Counted from the stretch's first letter, positions 1 through 8,334 are shown. The stretch is 64,000 nucleotides of DNA from an uncultured Nocardioides sp. (GCF_947488025.1 NZ_CANKYS010000011.1:95954-159953), one strand, 5' to 3'. Translations and numbers: made by a program. Notes: a model not told the origin generated them from the letters alone.

Positions 1-311
1 AGGTCGATGCGGCCGGGGAACGCGGCCTCGAGCAGCGCGAACTGCTCGGCCACCACCAGCGGCGCGTGGTTGGGCAGCATCACGCCGCCCGACCCGACCT
101 TGATCCGCTCGGTCGCCGCGGCGAGCATCGCGATCAGGACCGGCGGGTTCGTGGCCGCCACGGCCGGCATGTTGTGGTGCTCGGCGACCCAGTAGCGGCG
201 GTAGCCGAGCTCGTCGGCGACCCGGGCCAGGCTGCGCGAGGCGGCGATGGCGTCACCGGTGGTCTGGTCGCTGCGGACGGGCACGAGGTCGAGCACGGAG
301 AGGGCAGTCAC
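1..311 (-). CDS. LLM class flavin-dependent oxidoreductase (N-terminal part)
   Basis: The visible 103 residues are the amino end of a luciferase-like, F420- or FMN-dependent oxidoreductase; the rest lies beyond the left window edge. The family signs are an early PVRSDQTT-type stretch, the segment YWVAEHHN, and the substrate/flavin loop GGVMLPNHAPLVVAEQF, which is typical of the bacterial luciferase superfamily. The GTG at 311 is chosen because it starts a family-like MTALSVLDLVP sequence. It is divergent from the MFS gene at 401, so the 90-bp gap should hold both promoters. The substrate cannot be told from the sequence. Confidence 0.85.
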   Translation of the reverse strand, partial: MTALSVLDLVPVRSDQTTGDAIAASRSLARVADELGYRRYWVAEHHNMPAVAATNPPVLIAMLAAATERIKVGSGGVMLPNHAPLVVAEQFALLEAAFPGRID

Positions 312-400
312 TGTCGGCCCAGCGTCTGCACCCGGTGCGTTTATTCCGACGGCATCAACGGGTTGGTCTCAGGTGCACAGGAGGTCCTACCGTCAGGCCA

Positions 401-1780
401 GTGAGCACCAGCACGACTCCCCAGCCGCGCGAGCGCATCCTCTCGCCGGCCTACGCCGGGACCACGATCGCGATGTTCGGCCTGATCGCCTTCGCGGCCT
501 TCGAGGCGATGGCCGTCACCACCGTGATGCCCACGGTGGCGCGCGACCTCGGCGGCCTCGACCTGTACGCCCTCGCGTTCGCCGCACCCCTCGCCAGCGG
601 GGTCGTCGGCATGGTGGCCGCCGGCATGTGGAGCGACCGCACCGGACCGGTGGTGCCGCTGCTGGCATCGCTCGCGCTCTTCTCGGCCGGGCTGCTCGTG
701 TGCGGGCTCGCGCCGTCGATGGAGGTGCTGCTCGCCGGGCGGGTGCTGCAGGGCCTCGGCTCCGGCGCCATGATCGTCGGGCTCTACGTCGTCGTCGGGC
801 TCGTCTTCCCCGCCACCTTGCGGCCGGCCGTCTTCGCGTCCTTCGCCGCGGCCTGGGTGCTGCCGGCGCTGTTCGGCCCCGCGCTCGCGGCGTTCGTGGC
901 GGACGTCTGGTCGTGGCGCTGGGTCTTCCTCGGCACGGTCGTCCTCGTGGTGGTCGCGCTGGTGCTGCTCACCCCGGCGCTCCGCGGCCTCGAACCGCAC
1001 GCCGAGGGGGTGTCCACCCCGGCCGTACGCCTGTGGTGGGCGTTGCTGGGCGCCGTCGCGGTCCTCGTCCTCGAGCTGGTCGGCTCGGCGCGGGGAGTCG
1101 CCGCCCTCGGCGCGCTGGCCGCGCTCGCCGTCGTGTGGGTCTCCCTCGGCCGCCTGCTCCCGGCCGGCAGCCGCACGCTGCGCCGCGGCCTGCCGGCGGT
1201 GATCGCCACCCGGGGCCTGCTCGCGGCGACGTTCTTCTGCGCCGAGGCCTACATCGTCTACGTGCTGCAGGAGCACTGGGGCCTCTCCCCCGGCCGCGCC
1301 GGCATCGCGCTGACCTGCGTCGGCGTCGTGTGGGCGAGCGCCAGCCAGGTCCAGTCCCGGCTCGGTCGGCGCGTCTCCCACACCCGCGCGATGGTGGTCG
1401 GCACCAGCCTGGTGCTCGTCGGGCTGACGGCCCTCGCCGCCAACGTCCTCGCGTACGACGCCGGCGCGCGCCCGTCCGCCGTCCTGCCTGCAGCGGCGTA
1501 CGTCCTCGCCGGCGCGGGCATGGGCTTCGCCTACCCGCGCACCGGGGTGGCGATGCTCGAGGCGTCGACCGACCGCGACCGCGGCTTCAACTCCTCCGCC
1601 CTGACCGTCGCCGACTCGCTCGGCGCGGCACTCGCCCTGTCCGTGGCGGGCGCCGCCTTCGCGGCCGCCGAGCGGCAGGACCTCGACCCGTTCCTCACGG
1701 TCTTCGCCTTCGCCGCCCTCGCCGCGGTGCTCGGGGTGCTGGCCGCTTGGCGCACCTCCGCCCCGGCAGAAGGCATCTAG
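401..1780 (+). CDS. MFS transporter
   Basis: Major facilitator superfamily permease of about 459 residues, expected in the cytoplasmic membrane. The first helix begins near residue 18 (TTIAMFGLIAFAAFEAMAVTT), followed by an MFS loop-2/3 signature (MWSDRTG) and about 12 to 14 hydrophobic segments. The opening VMPTVARDLGG is common in drug-exporter MFS proteins of the DHA2 type, so export of a small molecule is likely but unproven. The start is set at GTG 401, downstream of an AGGAGG at 379-384; the 16-base spacing is long, and upstream codons in the same frame exist. It is divergent from the flavin oxidoreductase and ends inside a strong palindrome (1777-1830). Confidence 0.85.
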   Translation: MSTSTTPQPRERILSPAYAGTTIAMFGLIAFAAFEAMAVTTVMPTVARDLGGLDLYALAFAAPLASGVVGMVAAGMWSDRTGPVVPLLASLALFSAGLLVCGLAPSMEVLLAGRVLQGLGSGAMIVGLYVVVGLVFPATLRPAVFASFAAAWVLPALFGPALAAFVADVWSWRWVFLGTVVLVVVALVLLTPALRGLEPHAEGVSTPAVRLWWALLGAVAVLVLELVGSARGVAALGALAALAVVWVSLGRLLPAGSRTLRRGLPAVIATRGLLAATFFCAEAYIVYVLQEHWGLSPGRAGIALTCVGVVWASASQVQSRLGRRVSHTRAMVVGTSLVLVGLTALAANVLAYDAGARPSAVLPAAAYVLAGAGMGFAYPRTGVAMLEASTDRDRGFNSSALTVADSLGAALALSVAGAAFAAAERQDLDPFLTVFAFAALAAVLGVLAAWRTSAPAEGI

Positions 1781-1830
1781 GGACGAACTGGTAGGTCGGT
1801 TGGACCGATGACCTACCAGAACGTCCCTAG
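1777..1830. repeat. 54-bp palindromic element A, between convergent genes
   Basis: The arms CTAGGGACG and CGTCCCTAG, then CTGGTAGGTC and GACCTACCAG, pair perfectly around a 12-base centre (two AA bases interrupt the stem on both sides). The MFS stop codon lies inside the left arm. It sits between the ends of two convergent genes, so it may act as a bidirectional terminator. Its core, AGGTCGGTTGGACCGATGA, is nearly shared with element B at 3563-3617, which points to a dispersed repeat family. There is no U-run. Confidence 0.8.
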
Positions 1831-1860
1831 ACATCGAGCCCGCGGCCCCAGCCTGTTCGG

Positions 1861-2949
1861 TCAGGAGGACTGCTCGAGGGTGGGGTAGTCGGTGTACCCC
1901 TCGGCGCCGCCGCCGTAGAACGTGTCGGGGTTCGGCGCGTTGAGCTCCGACCCGGCACGCCACCGGTCGGCGAGATCGGGGTTGGCGAGGAACGGGCGCC
2001 CGACGACGACCGCGTCGGCGAGGCCGGTCTCGAGCAGCTTCTCGACCGACTCGAGGGTGGTGACGTCACCGAACCCGTCGTTGAGCAGCACGACGCCGTC
2101 GAAGCGCTCCCGCAGGTCGCGCACGAGCGTCTCGAGCGGCTCCAGCGGGCTGGCCAGCAGGCTCAGGTACGCCAGGCCGAGCGGCGCGACGGCGTCGACC
2201 ACGGCTCGGTAGGTGGCGGTGAGGTCGGGGCCGAGCTCCTCGCCGATGCCGTTGAACTGGTGGGCCGGGCTCAGTCGCAGGCCGACCCGCTCGGCGCCGA
2301 TCGCCTCGGCGACCCCGGTCACGACCTCGACGACGAAGCGCGCGCGGTTCTCGGGCGAGCCGCCGTAGACGTCGTCGCGCAGGTTGACCGTCGGGTCGAG
2401 GAACTGGTGCAGCAGGTAGCCGTTGGCCGCGTGCACCTCGACACCGTCGAGTCCGGCCTCGACGGCGTTGCGGGCCGCGGTCACGAAGTCGGCGACCAGG
2501 CCGGCGATCTCGTCGGTCTCCGGAGCGCGGGGCACGTCGTGCGGCTTCGGGCCCGCGGCGGTGATCATCTCGCCGGGCGCCTGCACGGCGCTGGGGGCGA
2601 TCGTCTCGGTGCCGCCCTTGTTGTCGGCGTGGGCGATCCGTCCGACGTGCATGAGCTGGGCGACGACCACGCCGTCGCGGGCGTGCACGGCGTCGGCGAC
2701 CAGGCGCCAGCCGGCGACCTGCTCGTCGGTGTAGAGCCCGGGCACGTCGAGGTAGCCCTGGCCGACGTGGCTGGGGGCGGTGCCCTCCGTGACGATCAGC
2801 CCGGCGCCGGCGCGCTGCGCGTAGTACTCCGCGTTGAGGTCGGTCGGGGCGTGGCCGTCGCCTGCACGGTTGCGGGTCAGGGGGGCCATCACGAAGCGCT
2901 GGGGGAGCTTCCAGGGGCCGACGGCGAGGGGCTCGAATGCACGGGACAT
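1861..2949 (-). CDS. Old Yellow Enzyme family ene-reductase (alkene reductase)
   Basis: An FMN-dependent, NAD(P)H-using TIM-barrel enzyme of 362 residues that reduces activated C=C bonds such as enones, N-ethylmaleimide or nitro-compounds (NemA type). It opens with the family signature PLAVGPWKLPQRFVMAPLTR. Other marks are VAQLMHVGRIAH, the substrate-binding EVHAANGYLLHQFL, the NLRDDVYGGSPENRARF signature near residues 195-210, and a late phosphate-binding VVVGRPFLANPDL. Length is normal. The ATG at 2949 starts right at the family amino end. It is divergent from the VOC gene at 3156. The physiological substrate is unknown. Confidence 0.93.
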   Translation of the reverse strand: MSRAFEPLAVGPWKLPQRFVMAPLTRNRAGDGHAPTDLNAEYYAQRAGAGLIVTEGTAPSHVGQGYLDVPGLYTDEQVAGWRLVADAVHARDGVVVAQLMHVGRIAHADNKGGTETIAPSAVQAPGEMITAAGPKPHDVPRAPETDEIAGLVADFVTAARNAVEAGLDGVEVHAANGYLLHQFLDPTVNLRDDVYGGSPENRARFVVEVVTGVAEAIGAERVGLRLSPAHQFNGIGEELGPDLTATYRAVVDAVAPLGLAYLSLLASPLEPLETLVRDLRERFDGVVLLNDGFGDVTTLESVEKLLETGLADAVVVGRPFLANPDLADRWRAGSELNAPNPDTFYGGGAEGYTDYPTLEQSS

Positions 2950-3049
2950 GTAGGTGCTGCCTCCAGAGTGGTTGAGGACTGTACGACTCCCTCAGCCACC
3001 GTGCGCCGGTCGATGTTCCCCGACGAGAGAAGCCTCACAGCAGCGATAC

Positions 3050-3102
3050 CTGAGGACGTCGTGGACGGAGATCGGGGCCGGCGACAGCCGCCACGTCCTC
3101 AG
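3050..3102. promoter_or_regulatory. Inverted repeat in a divergent promoter region
   Basis: CTGAGGACGTCGTGG (3050-3064) and CCACGTCCTCAG (3091-3102) are inverted copies with one bulged C and a 26-base loop. It lies in the 206-bp gap between the ene-reductase and VOC starts, closer to the VOC gene. It could be a hairpin in the VOC leader or a pair of operator half-sites. No regulator gene is adjacent. Nothing else is recognisable in this gap. Confidence 0.4.
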
Positions 3103-3155
3103 ACATCCCGTCCTTCCGGACAGCAGGTGGCCGCCAGGCCTTCTAGCCTCGGGGC

Positions 3156-3548
3156 ATGGACATGAAGCTCGAGCTGGTGATGGTGCCCGTGACGGACGTC
3201 GACCGGGCCAAGGAGTTCTACGAGAAGGTCGGCTTCGTCGTCGACCACGACCAGACCGTGAACGACGACGTGCGGTTCGTGCAGCTGACCCCGCCGGGAT
3301 CGGCCTGCTCGATCGCCATCGGTCGCGGCCTCACGCGCATGGAGCCGGGCTCGCTCGACAACATGCAGATGGTCATCGCCGACGCCGACGCGACCCACGC
3401 CGACCTCGTCGCACGTGGCATCGAGGTCAGCGAGGTCGACGAGCTGGCCTGGGGCCGGTTCGTCTTCTTCGCCGACCCCGACGGCAACGGCTGGGCGCTC
3501 CAGCAACTGCCTGACTGGTCGGCCGGCGCCGCCGGCGGGGACTCGTAG
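3156..3548 (+). CDS. VOC (glyoxalase/bleomycin-resistance fold) protein
   Basis: A 130-residue single-module vicinal oxygen chelate protein. The N-terminal strand-helix KLELVMVPVTDVDRAKEFYE and the C-terminal GRFVFFADPDGNGWALQ are hallmarks of the fold, with a conserved FxDPDGN turn and a Glu or Gln late in the chain as possible metal ligands. Members range from lactoylglutathione lyases and dioxygenases to antibiotic-binding proteins, so no reaction is assigned. It starts at ATG 3156 and stands alone. It is divergent from the ene-reductase, and its 3' end faces element B. Confidence 0.85.
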   Translation: MDMKLELVMVPVTDVDRAKEFYEKVGFVVDHDQTVNDDVRFVQLTPPGSACSIAIGRGLTRMEPGSLDNMQMVIADADATHADLVARGIEVSEVDELAWGRFVFFADPDGNGWALQQLPDWSAGAAGGDS

Positions 3549-3562
3549 GGGTTGCGGGTCGC

Positions 3563-3617
3563 CTGGGGAACGAGACGCAGGTCGATCGGCCCGATGAGGC
3601 TGCAGGTCGTTCCCCAG
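3563..3617. repeat. 55-bp palindromic element B, between convergent genes
   Basis: Outer arms CTGGGGAACGA and TCGTTCCCCAG match perfectly (11 bp). Inside lie ATCGG/CCGAT and GCAG/CTGC pairings. The core AGGTCGATCGGCCCGATGA differs from that of element A (1777-1830) at only three positions. Like A, it lies between two convergent genes (VOC protein and a hypothetical protein). A terminator or REP-like role is plausible. Confidence 0.75.
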
Positions 3618-3660
3618 ACGCGGGCCGGGCTCCTGCCCGAGCGCTCGGCGCGCGCTCGCC

Positions 3661-3966
3661 CTACGGATCCCAGTCGCTCTCGGCCGGACTGAGCGTGTAG
3701 TTCGCGTAGGTGAGGTAGCGACACGTGCGTGGTTGGTCGACCACGAGCTGCCGAACGTGCGCTGCTCCCGAATCCATGTGCCAGCCGCCGATGCTGCACA
3801 TGTCGTCCCACTCCTCAGGCGTCATGTCGACCTCGACGACCTGGTCCGAGCCGTCGTCCCTGCTGAGCACCACGGTGAGACCGCGCGGGACCCGGTCGGT
3901 CACCTCGCCGATCGTGGACAAGATGTCGACGAGATGGTCCCACCGCGGGTCGACTCCGCGCTCCAT
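3661..3966 (-). CDS. Hypothetical protein, 101 aa
   Basis: Not recognised. A small acidic, soluble-looking protein beginning MERGVDPRWDHLVDILS, with no membrane segment or signal peptide; it has one cysteine in each half (MCSIGG and RTCRYL). The start at 3966 is preferred over an upstream in-frame ATG (4068), because the longer version would overlap the AAA ATPase gene and has unlike composition. It lies 34 bp downstream of the AAA ATPase on the same strand and may be co-transcribed with it. Confidence 0.6.
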   Translation of the reverse strand: MERGVDPRWDHLVDILSTIGEVTDRVPRGLTVVLSRDDGSDQVVEVDMTPEEWDDMCSIGGWHMDSGAAHVRQLVVDQPRTCRYLTYANYTLSPAESDWDP

Positions 3967-4000
3967 GCGGGCAGGATGGCACGACGGGGGGCCCGCGGCG

Positions 4001-5446
4001 TCAGCCCACTCCCGGGTCCGCGCCCGGTTGCAGCTTGCTCGCATCGCCCGCCGAGCCCAGCAGGGCACGGGTCAGGGCAGCCGAGTCGGCCTGCAGCTCA
4101 GCGGTGGCGGCCGCGAGGTCGTCGTCACCGGGCTCGCGGTCGTCCATCGCGGCGATCAGCACCGCCCTTCGGACCAGCTCCTTGGCGTACGACGCCGTGG
4201 TGCCGGCGGAGTCCCTCGCGGCTTCGGCGACCGCCGGGCCGGTGAAGGCCACACGGGCGCCGTACAGCTCGATCAGCGCCCGCCGCGCCGCCTCGTGGGG
4301 AAGCGGGATCTCCACGGCCAGGTCGACGCGTCCCGGTCGTTGCGCGAGCGCCTTCTCCAGCGCCTCGGCGCGATTGGTCGTCAGGAGGAAGACCACGTCG
4401 GCGTCCGGGTCGAGCCCGTCCATCGCGTCCAGAAGGGTGAAGAGCAAGGGCGAGGCACCCCCGCCGAAGTGGTGGTCACGGTCCTCGGCGATCAGGTCGC
4501 AGTCCTCGATGACGACGATCGCGGGCTGGTGGGCACGAGCGATCTGGGCGGCTGCACTCACGTGCACCATCTCCGCGCCGCTCAGCAGCACCACCGTCGC
4601 CTGGGGAGTCGCCCCGATCAGGTGGCGCACGGTGTGCGTCTTGCCGGTGCCCGGTGGGCCGTAGAGCAGGACCCCGCGCTTGAGGTGCTGCCCCTTGTCG
4701 CGCAGCTGGTCGCGGTGCTCAGCGAGCCCGACAACGTGGGCGCGCACCTGCTCCAGCGTGCCGTCCGGCAGGACGACGTGGCCCGCCGGGAGGTCCGGCC
4801 GGCGGTGGAAGGCCAGGCCGGACATCGAGCGCTCGAACGGATTGCCGCTGAAGCTGATCACCTGGCGCCACAGGACGCTGCGCCGCATCGCCTCGTCGCG
4901 GACCTCGGCGAGCAGCGCCGCGGCATCCTCCGACCTGGGCGCGAGCACCTCGAGCCGCGACTGTGAGCCGTACTGCGGGTTGCCGACGCGTTGCAGGACG
5001 ACGAGTGGCGACCCGTTGTGGTGCAACAGGTGCAGCCCGAACGCGACGGTGGCTCGCTCCGTGTCGGGCCCCGTGGGCACGTTGAGGCGATCGACCTGGC
5101 CGCTGCTGAAGCGACCCCACTCCGACTGTGACATCAGGTCGCCCAGCGAGCTGTGGTGGCGCTGGTCGCCACCCCCGACCCCGAGCAGCCTCGCCCCCGG
5201 GTCACGAGCAGCGATCGTCTCGAGGGCGATGTCGGTGTCGGCCCACCGGTGCACGGAGATCGGCTCGACCACGACCGGGAGCTCGTCAGCCCTGACGCCG
5301 AGGTGGGCGTCCAGGACCGGCATGAGGTCCTCGCCGCGCCGCTTGCTGGACGGCTCGTCCTGGACGAGCTGTCTCACCAGCCGCTTCAACGCCTCGCGCA
5401 GCTCGTCGTCGCCGGCACCGTCTCGTTCCGTGTCCCCCGAAGCCAT
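4001..5446 (-). CDS. AAA family ATPase with a novel N-terminal domain
   Basis: A 481-residue protein. Residues 1-240 show no recognised domain. Residues 250-400 are an AAA+ core: Walker A GPPGTGKT (263-270), Walker B VVIEDCD (311-317), sensor-1 LLTTNRAE and an arginine-finger region ending RPGRVD. That pattern matches single-AAA proteins of the CbxX/FtsH-like type that remodel or unfold a protein partner. The C-terminal lid (about 400-460) is helical. It follows a coiled-coil protein gene (77-bp gap) and precedes a 101-aa gene on the same strand. The substrate is unknown, and neither protease nor nuclease motifs are seen. Confidence 0.85.
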   Translation of the reverse strand: MASGDTERDGAGDDELREALKRLVRQLVQDEPSSKRRGEDLMPVLDAHLGVRADELPVVVEPISVHRWADTDIALETIAARDPGARLLGVGGGDQRHHSSLGDLMSQSEWGRFSSGQVDRLNVPTGPDTERATVAFGLHLLHHNGSPLVVLQRVGNPQYGSQSRLEVLAPRSEDAAALLAEVRDEAMRRSVLWRQVISFSGNPFERSMSGLAFHRRPDLPAGHVVLPDGTLEQVRAHVVGLAEHRDQLRDKGQHLKRGVLLYGPPGTGKTHTVRHLIGATPQATVVLLSGAEMVHVSAAAQIARAHQPAIVVIEDCDLIAEDRDHHFGGGASPLLFTLLDAMDGLDPDADVVFLLTTNRAEALEKALAQRPGRVDLAVEIPLPHEAARRALIELYGARVAFTGPAVAEAARDSAGTTASYAKELVRRAVLIAAMDDREPGDDDLAAATAELQADSAALTRALLGSAGDASKLQPGADPGVG

Positions 5447-5523
5447 GAGCCGAACCTACCGGCCAGATCGGGGAGCGCCAGCCTGCTCAGGGCGAGCCGG
5501 CACTCCCCGTCCGGACTGCGCTT

Positions 5524-6012
5524 CTACCCGGGCTGCGAGTCGTCGCTGCTGTCGACCTGCGCCGGATCGGGAGCAGGGTCGAGCCGGTCCAGCATGTCGT
5601 TCAGGTGCCGACGGAGGTGCTGCGCGTGGTCTGCCGCCACCTGCTGCAGACGAGCGACTTCGGCCTCCCCGCGCGTGCGCTGCTCCTCGGACTCCGCCTG
5701 CACTCCATCGGCAGTCGCTCGGGCCTCGTCCACCGTCCGCGACGCCTCGAGCCGGGCGGCCGCGACCATGCTCGTGGCCTCGCGCTGCGCCGACTGCACC
5801 AGCGCATCCGCCTCGGCCTGGGCCGCGGCGACGATCCCGGCCGCTTCGGCCCGGGCATCGGAGCGCCACTGATCGGTGTCGCGGGCAGTCATCTCCAGCA
5901 GCCGTGCCGCCGAGGGCGAACGCTGCCCCGGCACCACGACCCGCCCGGAGGAGTCGTCTCGATCGTCGTCCGCTGCCCTGCGGGCATCTGCGGCGTCTTC
6001 CTGGTTCAGCAC
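5524..6012 (-). CDS. Coiled-coil protein, 162 aa, unknown function
   Basis: Not assigned to a named family. After an Asp/Arg-rich start (residues 1-40), residues 45-145 form a long Ala/Glu/Gln/Arg-rich coiled coil with repeated AxAEAxxxxxxA patterns, resembling DivIVA-like or ATP synthase b-like helices. The tail is acidic and Ser/Pro-rich. It has no membrane segment. The GTG at 6012 is chosen because GAGGGAG lies just upstream; reading further upstream gives Arg/Gly-rich low-quality sequence that overlaps scoB. It is immediately upstream of the AAA ATPase and could be its adaptor or scaffold; this is inference from position. Confidence 0.65.
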   Translation of the reverse strand: MLNQEDAADARRAADDDRDDSSGRVVVPGQRSPSAARLLEMTARDTDQWRSDARAEAAGIVAAAQAEADALVQSAQREATSMVAAARLEASRTVDEARATADGVQAESEEQRTRGEAEVARLQQVAADHAQHLRRHLNDMLDRLDPAPDPAQVDSSDDSQPG

Positions 6013-6116
6013 GTGCGTTCTCCCTCTCCTCCCCCCGCGGCCGGTGTCATCGGCAGCGTACGAGGTCGAGGGTCGATACGTCCCCGGGGGACCGTCCAAC
6101 GGCGGTGCCCCCGCGT

Positions 6117-6785
6117 TCAGACCAGCGGCGGCTGGGTCTTCTCCCGCACCTCGTCCTCGGTGACGCCGGGGGCGAGCTCGACGAGCCTGAGCGCCCGGTC
6201 GCCGAGCGTGCCCGACGGCGCGACCTCGCCGGTCGCGGGGTCGATCACGTCGATCACGCAGAGGTCGGTGATGATCCGCTGCACCACCCGCTTGCCGGTG
6301 TAGGGCAGGTCGCACTCGTCGAGGATCTTCAACGACCCGTCCTTGGCGGTGTGCTCCATCAGCACGATCACCCGCTTGGCGCCGTGGACCAGGTCCATCG
6401 CGCCGCCCATGCCCTTGACCATCTTCCCGGGGATCATCCAGTTCGCGATGTCACCCACCGCCGAGACCTGCATCGCACCCAGGATCGCGGCGTCGATCTT
6501 GCCGCCACGGATCATCCCGAACGACTGCGCGGAGTCGAAGAACGACGCACCCTTGCGCAGCGTCACCGTCTCCTTGCCCGCGTTGATCAGGTCCGGGTCC
6601 TCCTCGCCCTCGAAGGGGTACGCCCCCACGCCGAGGATGCCGTTCTCCGACTGCAGCACCAGCTCCACGTCGTCGGCGACGTAGTTCGGCACCAGCGTCG
6701 GCAGCCCGATCCCGAGGTTGACGTACGACCCGTCCTTGAGCTCGCTCGCAGCACGAGCGGCCATCTCCTCACGACTCCATGCCAT
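6117..6785 (-). CDS. scoB: 3-oxoacid CoA-transferase subunit B
   Basis: Beta subunit (222 aa) of a succinyl-CoA:3-ketoacid (acetoacetate) CoA-transferase, which moves CoA from succinyl-CoA to a 3-oxoacid in ketone-body or beta-ketoadipate catabolism. It shows the family order: SYVNLGIGLPTLVPNY near the start, then the catalytic glutamate loop SENGILGVG (about residues 48-56), GGKIDAAILGAMQV, and MKGMGGAMDLV-type sequence. It starts 5 bp after the subunit A stop, so the two are translated together. Length is normal. Confidence 0.93.
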   Translation of the reverse strand: MAWSREEMAARAASELKDGSYVNLGIGLPTLVPNYVADDVELVLQSENGILGVGAYPFEGEEDPDLINAGKETVTLRKGASFFDSAQSFGMIRGGKIDAAILGAMQVSAVGDIANWMIPGKMVKGMGGAMDLVHGAKRVIVLMEHTAKDGSLKILDECDLPYTGKRVVQRIITDLCVIDVIDPATGEVAPSGTLGDRALRLVELAPGVTEDEVREKTQPPLV

Positions 6786-6790
6786 CTCGC

Positions 6791-7618
6791 TCAGCCTCCC
6801 AGTCCGAAGCTCGCCGCGTCGTCCGACCCCTGCACGGGGTCCGGCTCGGGCCGCGGTCGCGTCGTGACCCGCTCGATCTTCTTGTCCGCCGCCTGCTCCG
6901 GCGTCAGCGCGACGACGCGCTGCACGTACACGCCCGGGGTGTGGATGTCGTTCGGGTCGAGCTCACCGGGCTCGACCAGCTCCTCGACCTCCGCGATCGT
7001 CACCCGCCCGCACATCGCGGCCAGCGGGTTGAAGTTGCGCGCGGACTGGCGGTAGATCAGGTTGCCGTGCCGGTCGCCCTTCCAGGCCCGCACCAGCCCG
7101 AAGTCGGCCACGATCGCCTCCTCGAGGACGTACTCCTTGTCGCCTTCCGCGGTGGAGAACACCTTGGTCTCCTTCGGCGGCGAGGCCACGATGACGTTGC
7201 CCTCGGAGTCGTACTTCCACGGCAGACCACCCTCGGCGACCTGGGTGCCGACACCGGTCGCGGTGTAGAAGCCCGGGATGCCCGAGCCACCCGCGCGCAT
7301 CCGCTCCGCCAGCGTGCCCTGCGGGGTCAGCTCGACCTCGAGCTCGCCGTGCAGGTACTGCCGGGCGAACTCCTTGTTCTCCCCGACGTAGGAGGAGATC
7401 ATCCGCCGGATCCGCTTGGCGAAGAGCAGCCGACCCAGTCCCCACTCGTCCACGCCGCAGTTGTTCGACACCGCCTCGAGGTCGGTCGTGCCCGCCTCGA
7501 GGATGGCGTCGATGAGGACCGACGGGATGCCCGAGAGCCCGAAGCCACCGACGGCGAGGGTGGCGCCGTCCGGGATGTCAGCGACCGCCTCGGCCGCAGA
7601 AGAGACCACTTTGTCCAT
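6791..7618 (-). CDS. scoA: 3-oxoacid CoA-transferase subunit A
   Basis: Alpha subunit (275 aa), partner of scoB. It has the CoA-binding GGFGLSGIPSVLI glycine motif near residue 23-35 and the segments NNCGVDEWGLG and GGLPWKYDSEG, with FYTATGVGT typical of ScoA/PcaI. The ATG at 7618 directly precedes a normal family amino end. The chain carries a longer-than-minimal C-terminus (EPDPVQGSDDAASFGLGG). The 106 bp upstream, before the hairpin at 7725, must hold the operon promoter. No regulator is adjacent. Confidence 0.93.
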   Translation of the reverse strand: MDKVVSSAAEAVADIPDGATLAVGGFGLSGIPSVLIDAILEAGTTDLEAVSNNCGVDEWGLGRLLFAKRIRRMISSYVGENKEFARQYLHGELEVELTPQGTLAERMRAGGSGIPGFYTATGVGTQVAEGGLPWKYDSEGNVIVASPPKETKVFSTAEGDKEYVLEEAIVADFGLVRAWKGDRHGNLIYRQSARNFNPLAAMCGRVTIAEVEELVEPGELDPNDIHTPGVYVQRVVALTPEQAADKKIERVTTRPRPEPDPVQGSDDAASFGLGG

Positions 7619-7724
7619 GCCCGAGACCCTAGCGGGGATGTGACCGGCGCCACCGTGTGGGCGGGCACCACAGTCGGTGCCGCCATATGTGCCCGGGGAC
7701 GGGCGTGCGGCCCCGGACGTGGTT

Positions 7725-7766
7725 CGGCCGGGCCCAGGGAAGAGGCACCCTCCCCGGGCCCGGCCG
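7725..7766 (-). terminator. GC-rich hairpin, terminator of the decayed gene
   Basis: CGGCCGGGCCC (7725-7735) and GGGCCCGGCCG (7756-7766) pair perfectly over 11 bp, with a further AGGG/CCCT pairing in the loop. It lies 20 bp beyond the stop at 7786 of the decayed minus-strand gene. It lacks a T-run, as is common in actinobacteria. Confidence 0.6.
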
Positions 7767-7785
7767 GCTCAACGACGCAGCGGTG

Positions 7786-8290
7786 TCAGAGCTTCGCCAG
7801 GCGAGCCCTCACCTGCGTCAGCAGGGCGGCGCGGAGCTCCCCGTCGAACTTGGTGATCGGCGCGCCCGGAGCGTTGCGCAGGCCCACGTGGGCAGCAGCG
7901 CCGGCGAGTCGAACTCGTTCGAGACCGGGCCCGTGACGCAGGTGAGGGGCTCGCCCGGGGTCTCCGGCTCCGGCTCCTCCTCCTGCGGGTCGGCGATGCC
8001 CTCAAGCGTCACCGCGCTTCCGACCTGGGTCCAGGAGTCGCCGTCGTTGAACCAGTACTCCGACACCTCGGCGCTGCGGCGGCTCAGCTTCAGCCACTTC
8101 GGCACGGTGCTCGCACCTCCGGCGGTCGAGACGCTGAGCTGGCCGTTGCCGTCGGGATCGGACAGGACCTCCATGCCGGTCGCACGGCACCGGGCCAGCA
8201 TGGCGTAGCCGGGCGAGGTGCCGGGCTGCGTCATGTCGTTGCGGATGATGAGGCCGGCCTTGCCGGAGTTGTCGACGAGCCGTGCTGGCG
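7786..8290 (-). pseudogene. Decayed secreted carbohydrate-type gene remnant
   Basis: Minus-strand translation gives a recognisable stretch (GKAGLIIRNDMTQPGTSPGYAML, then LKLSRRSAEVSEYWFNDGDSWTQVG) typical of concanavalin-like DUF1349 modules found in secreted sugar-active enzymes. It continues into CVTGPVSNEFDSPALLPTW, like the start of a second such module. Then the frame jumps to a different tail (AHVGLRNAPGAPITKFDGELRAALL, stop at 7786). There is no start codon or signal peptide upstream, and no single frame covers the stretch. This looks like fragments left by deletion and frameshift. Parent protein and exact ends are uncertain. Confidence 0.55.
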
Positions 8291-8334
8291 TCGGACGTAG
8301 GCCACCCGGGGTCCGGGCTCGACCGTTGCATTCT

